Shown one piece after another: positions 5,081 through 5,191 of a stretch of 5,191 bases of DNA. A model generated the notes under the pieces. The model saw nothing but the letters and a program-made list of their open reading frames with translations, had not been told where the DNA came from and did no database searches. Source of the stretch: UBA6136 sp041158345 (GTDB lineage: Bacteria; Pseudomonadota; Gammaproteobacteria; Methylococcales; Methylococcaceae); contig JBEBBO010000006.1 of assembly GCA_041158345.1 (NCBI GenBank), positions 1-5,191 of the forward strand, given 5' to 3'. Both the position numbers and the translations under genes were made by a program. Every line of letters begins with the position of its first letter. Within the stretch, counting starts at the first letter, position 1.

Positions 5081-5120
5081 AAAAAAGAAGCCCGGTCGGG
5101 GCCGGGCTTTCGATGTTTTT
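5081..5120. terminator. Rho-independent terminator of the ars operon, probably bidirectional
   Basis: AAGCCCGG (5088-5095) pairs perfectly with CCGGGCTT (5102-5109) around a 6-base loop. On the plus strand the stem runs into TTT, then CGATG and TTTTT (5116-5120). On the minus strand it is followed by a better T-run, TTCTTTTTTT (the complement of the A-rich block at 5080-5089). The hairpin starts 22 bases after the acr3 stop codon. The stronger T-run on the minus strand suggests a convergent gene arriving from beyond the right edge. Confidence 0.85.
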
Positions 5121-5191
5121 GGTAGCCAAGTTTGGCCTTTCGTTTTCGGTCCACCTCAACGGTGGACTTGTTAAATTTCCCGGCAAATTTG
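5121..5191. other. Unassigned right edge with an inverted repeat
   Basis: These 71 bases lie after the ars terminator. GTCCACC (5149-5155) and GGTGGAC (5161-5167) form a perfect 7-base inverted repeat with a 5-base loop. On the minus strand one frame is open from the right edge to a TAA at 5064-5062 and encodes a basic peptide (including STVEVDRKRKAKLGYQKHRK). Another minus-strand frame stops at 5173-5171, a natural place for a convergent gene ending before the terminator. The window ends too soon to decide between them, and no family is recognised. Confidence 0.3.

Noticed and set aside
1..5191. Mobile element, integrase, tRNA or CRISPR array around the ars operon
   Set aside because: No transposase or integrase motif, terminal inverted repeats, tRNA-like fold or spaced repeats were seen, so transfer of the operon cannot be argued from this window.

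Overview
The window carries two blocks of genes that read away from a shared control region at about 2585-2707. The base composition is moderately GC-rich. One encoded protein looks exported, one is a large inner-membrane channel, and the ars proteins are of types common in Proteobacteria. A Gram-negative proteobacterium is therefore the most natural host, possibly one living with arsenic, but nothing here fixes the genus.

Left part (1-2584). A plus-strand gene enters from the left and ends at 221. Its last 72 residues look like the C-terminus of a DUF4239-type membrane protein. A GC-rich hairpin (221-254) follows and separates it from two minus-strand genes that converge on it. In their own reading order these are a 596-residue MscS-family mechanosensitive channel with a large extra N-terminal domain, then a small secreted protein of the surface-adhesin-E type. 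They are 71 bases apart and could share a transcript.

Right part (2585-5120). A compact arsenic-resistance operon runs on the plus strand: arsR (repressor), arsI (VOC-fold C-As lyase), arsC (LMW-phosphatase-type arsenate reductase) and acr3 (arsenite efflux permease). The genes are 17-30 bases apart. A strong hairpin terminator that looks bidirectional closes the unit. The predicted pathway is: ArsC reduces As(V) to As(III); ArsI cleaves methylarsenite MAs(III) to As(III); Acr3 pumps As(III) out; ArsR senses the trivalent arsenical and controls the operon. The set therefore covers inorganic arsenate and trivalent organoarsenicals. No arsM, arsH or arsP is visible inside the window.

The control region holds an imperfect dyad, three ATTCGA repeats and a good -10 hexamer placed so close to the arsR start codon that the message could be leaderless. 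The 71 bases after the terminator cannot be assigned. No mobile element, tRNA, rRNA or CRISPR array was seen. Each family is known. The points most worth a second look are the cysteine-rich C-termini in the ars operon, the arsR control region, and the channel/adhesin pair.
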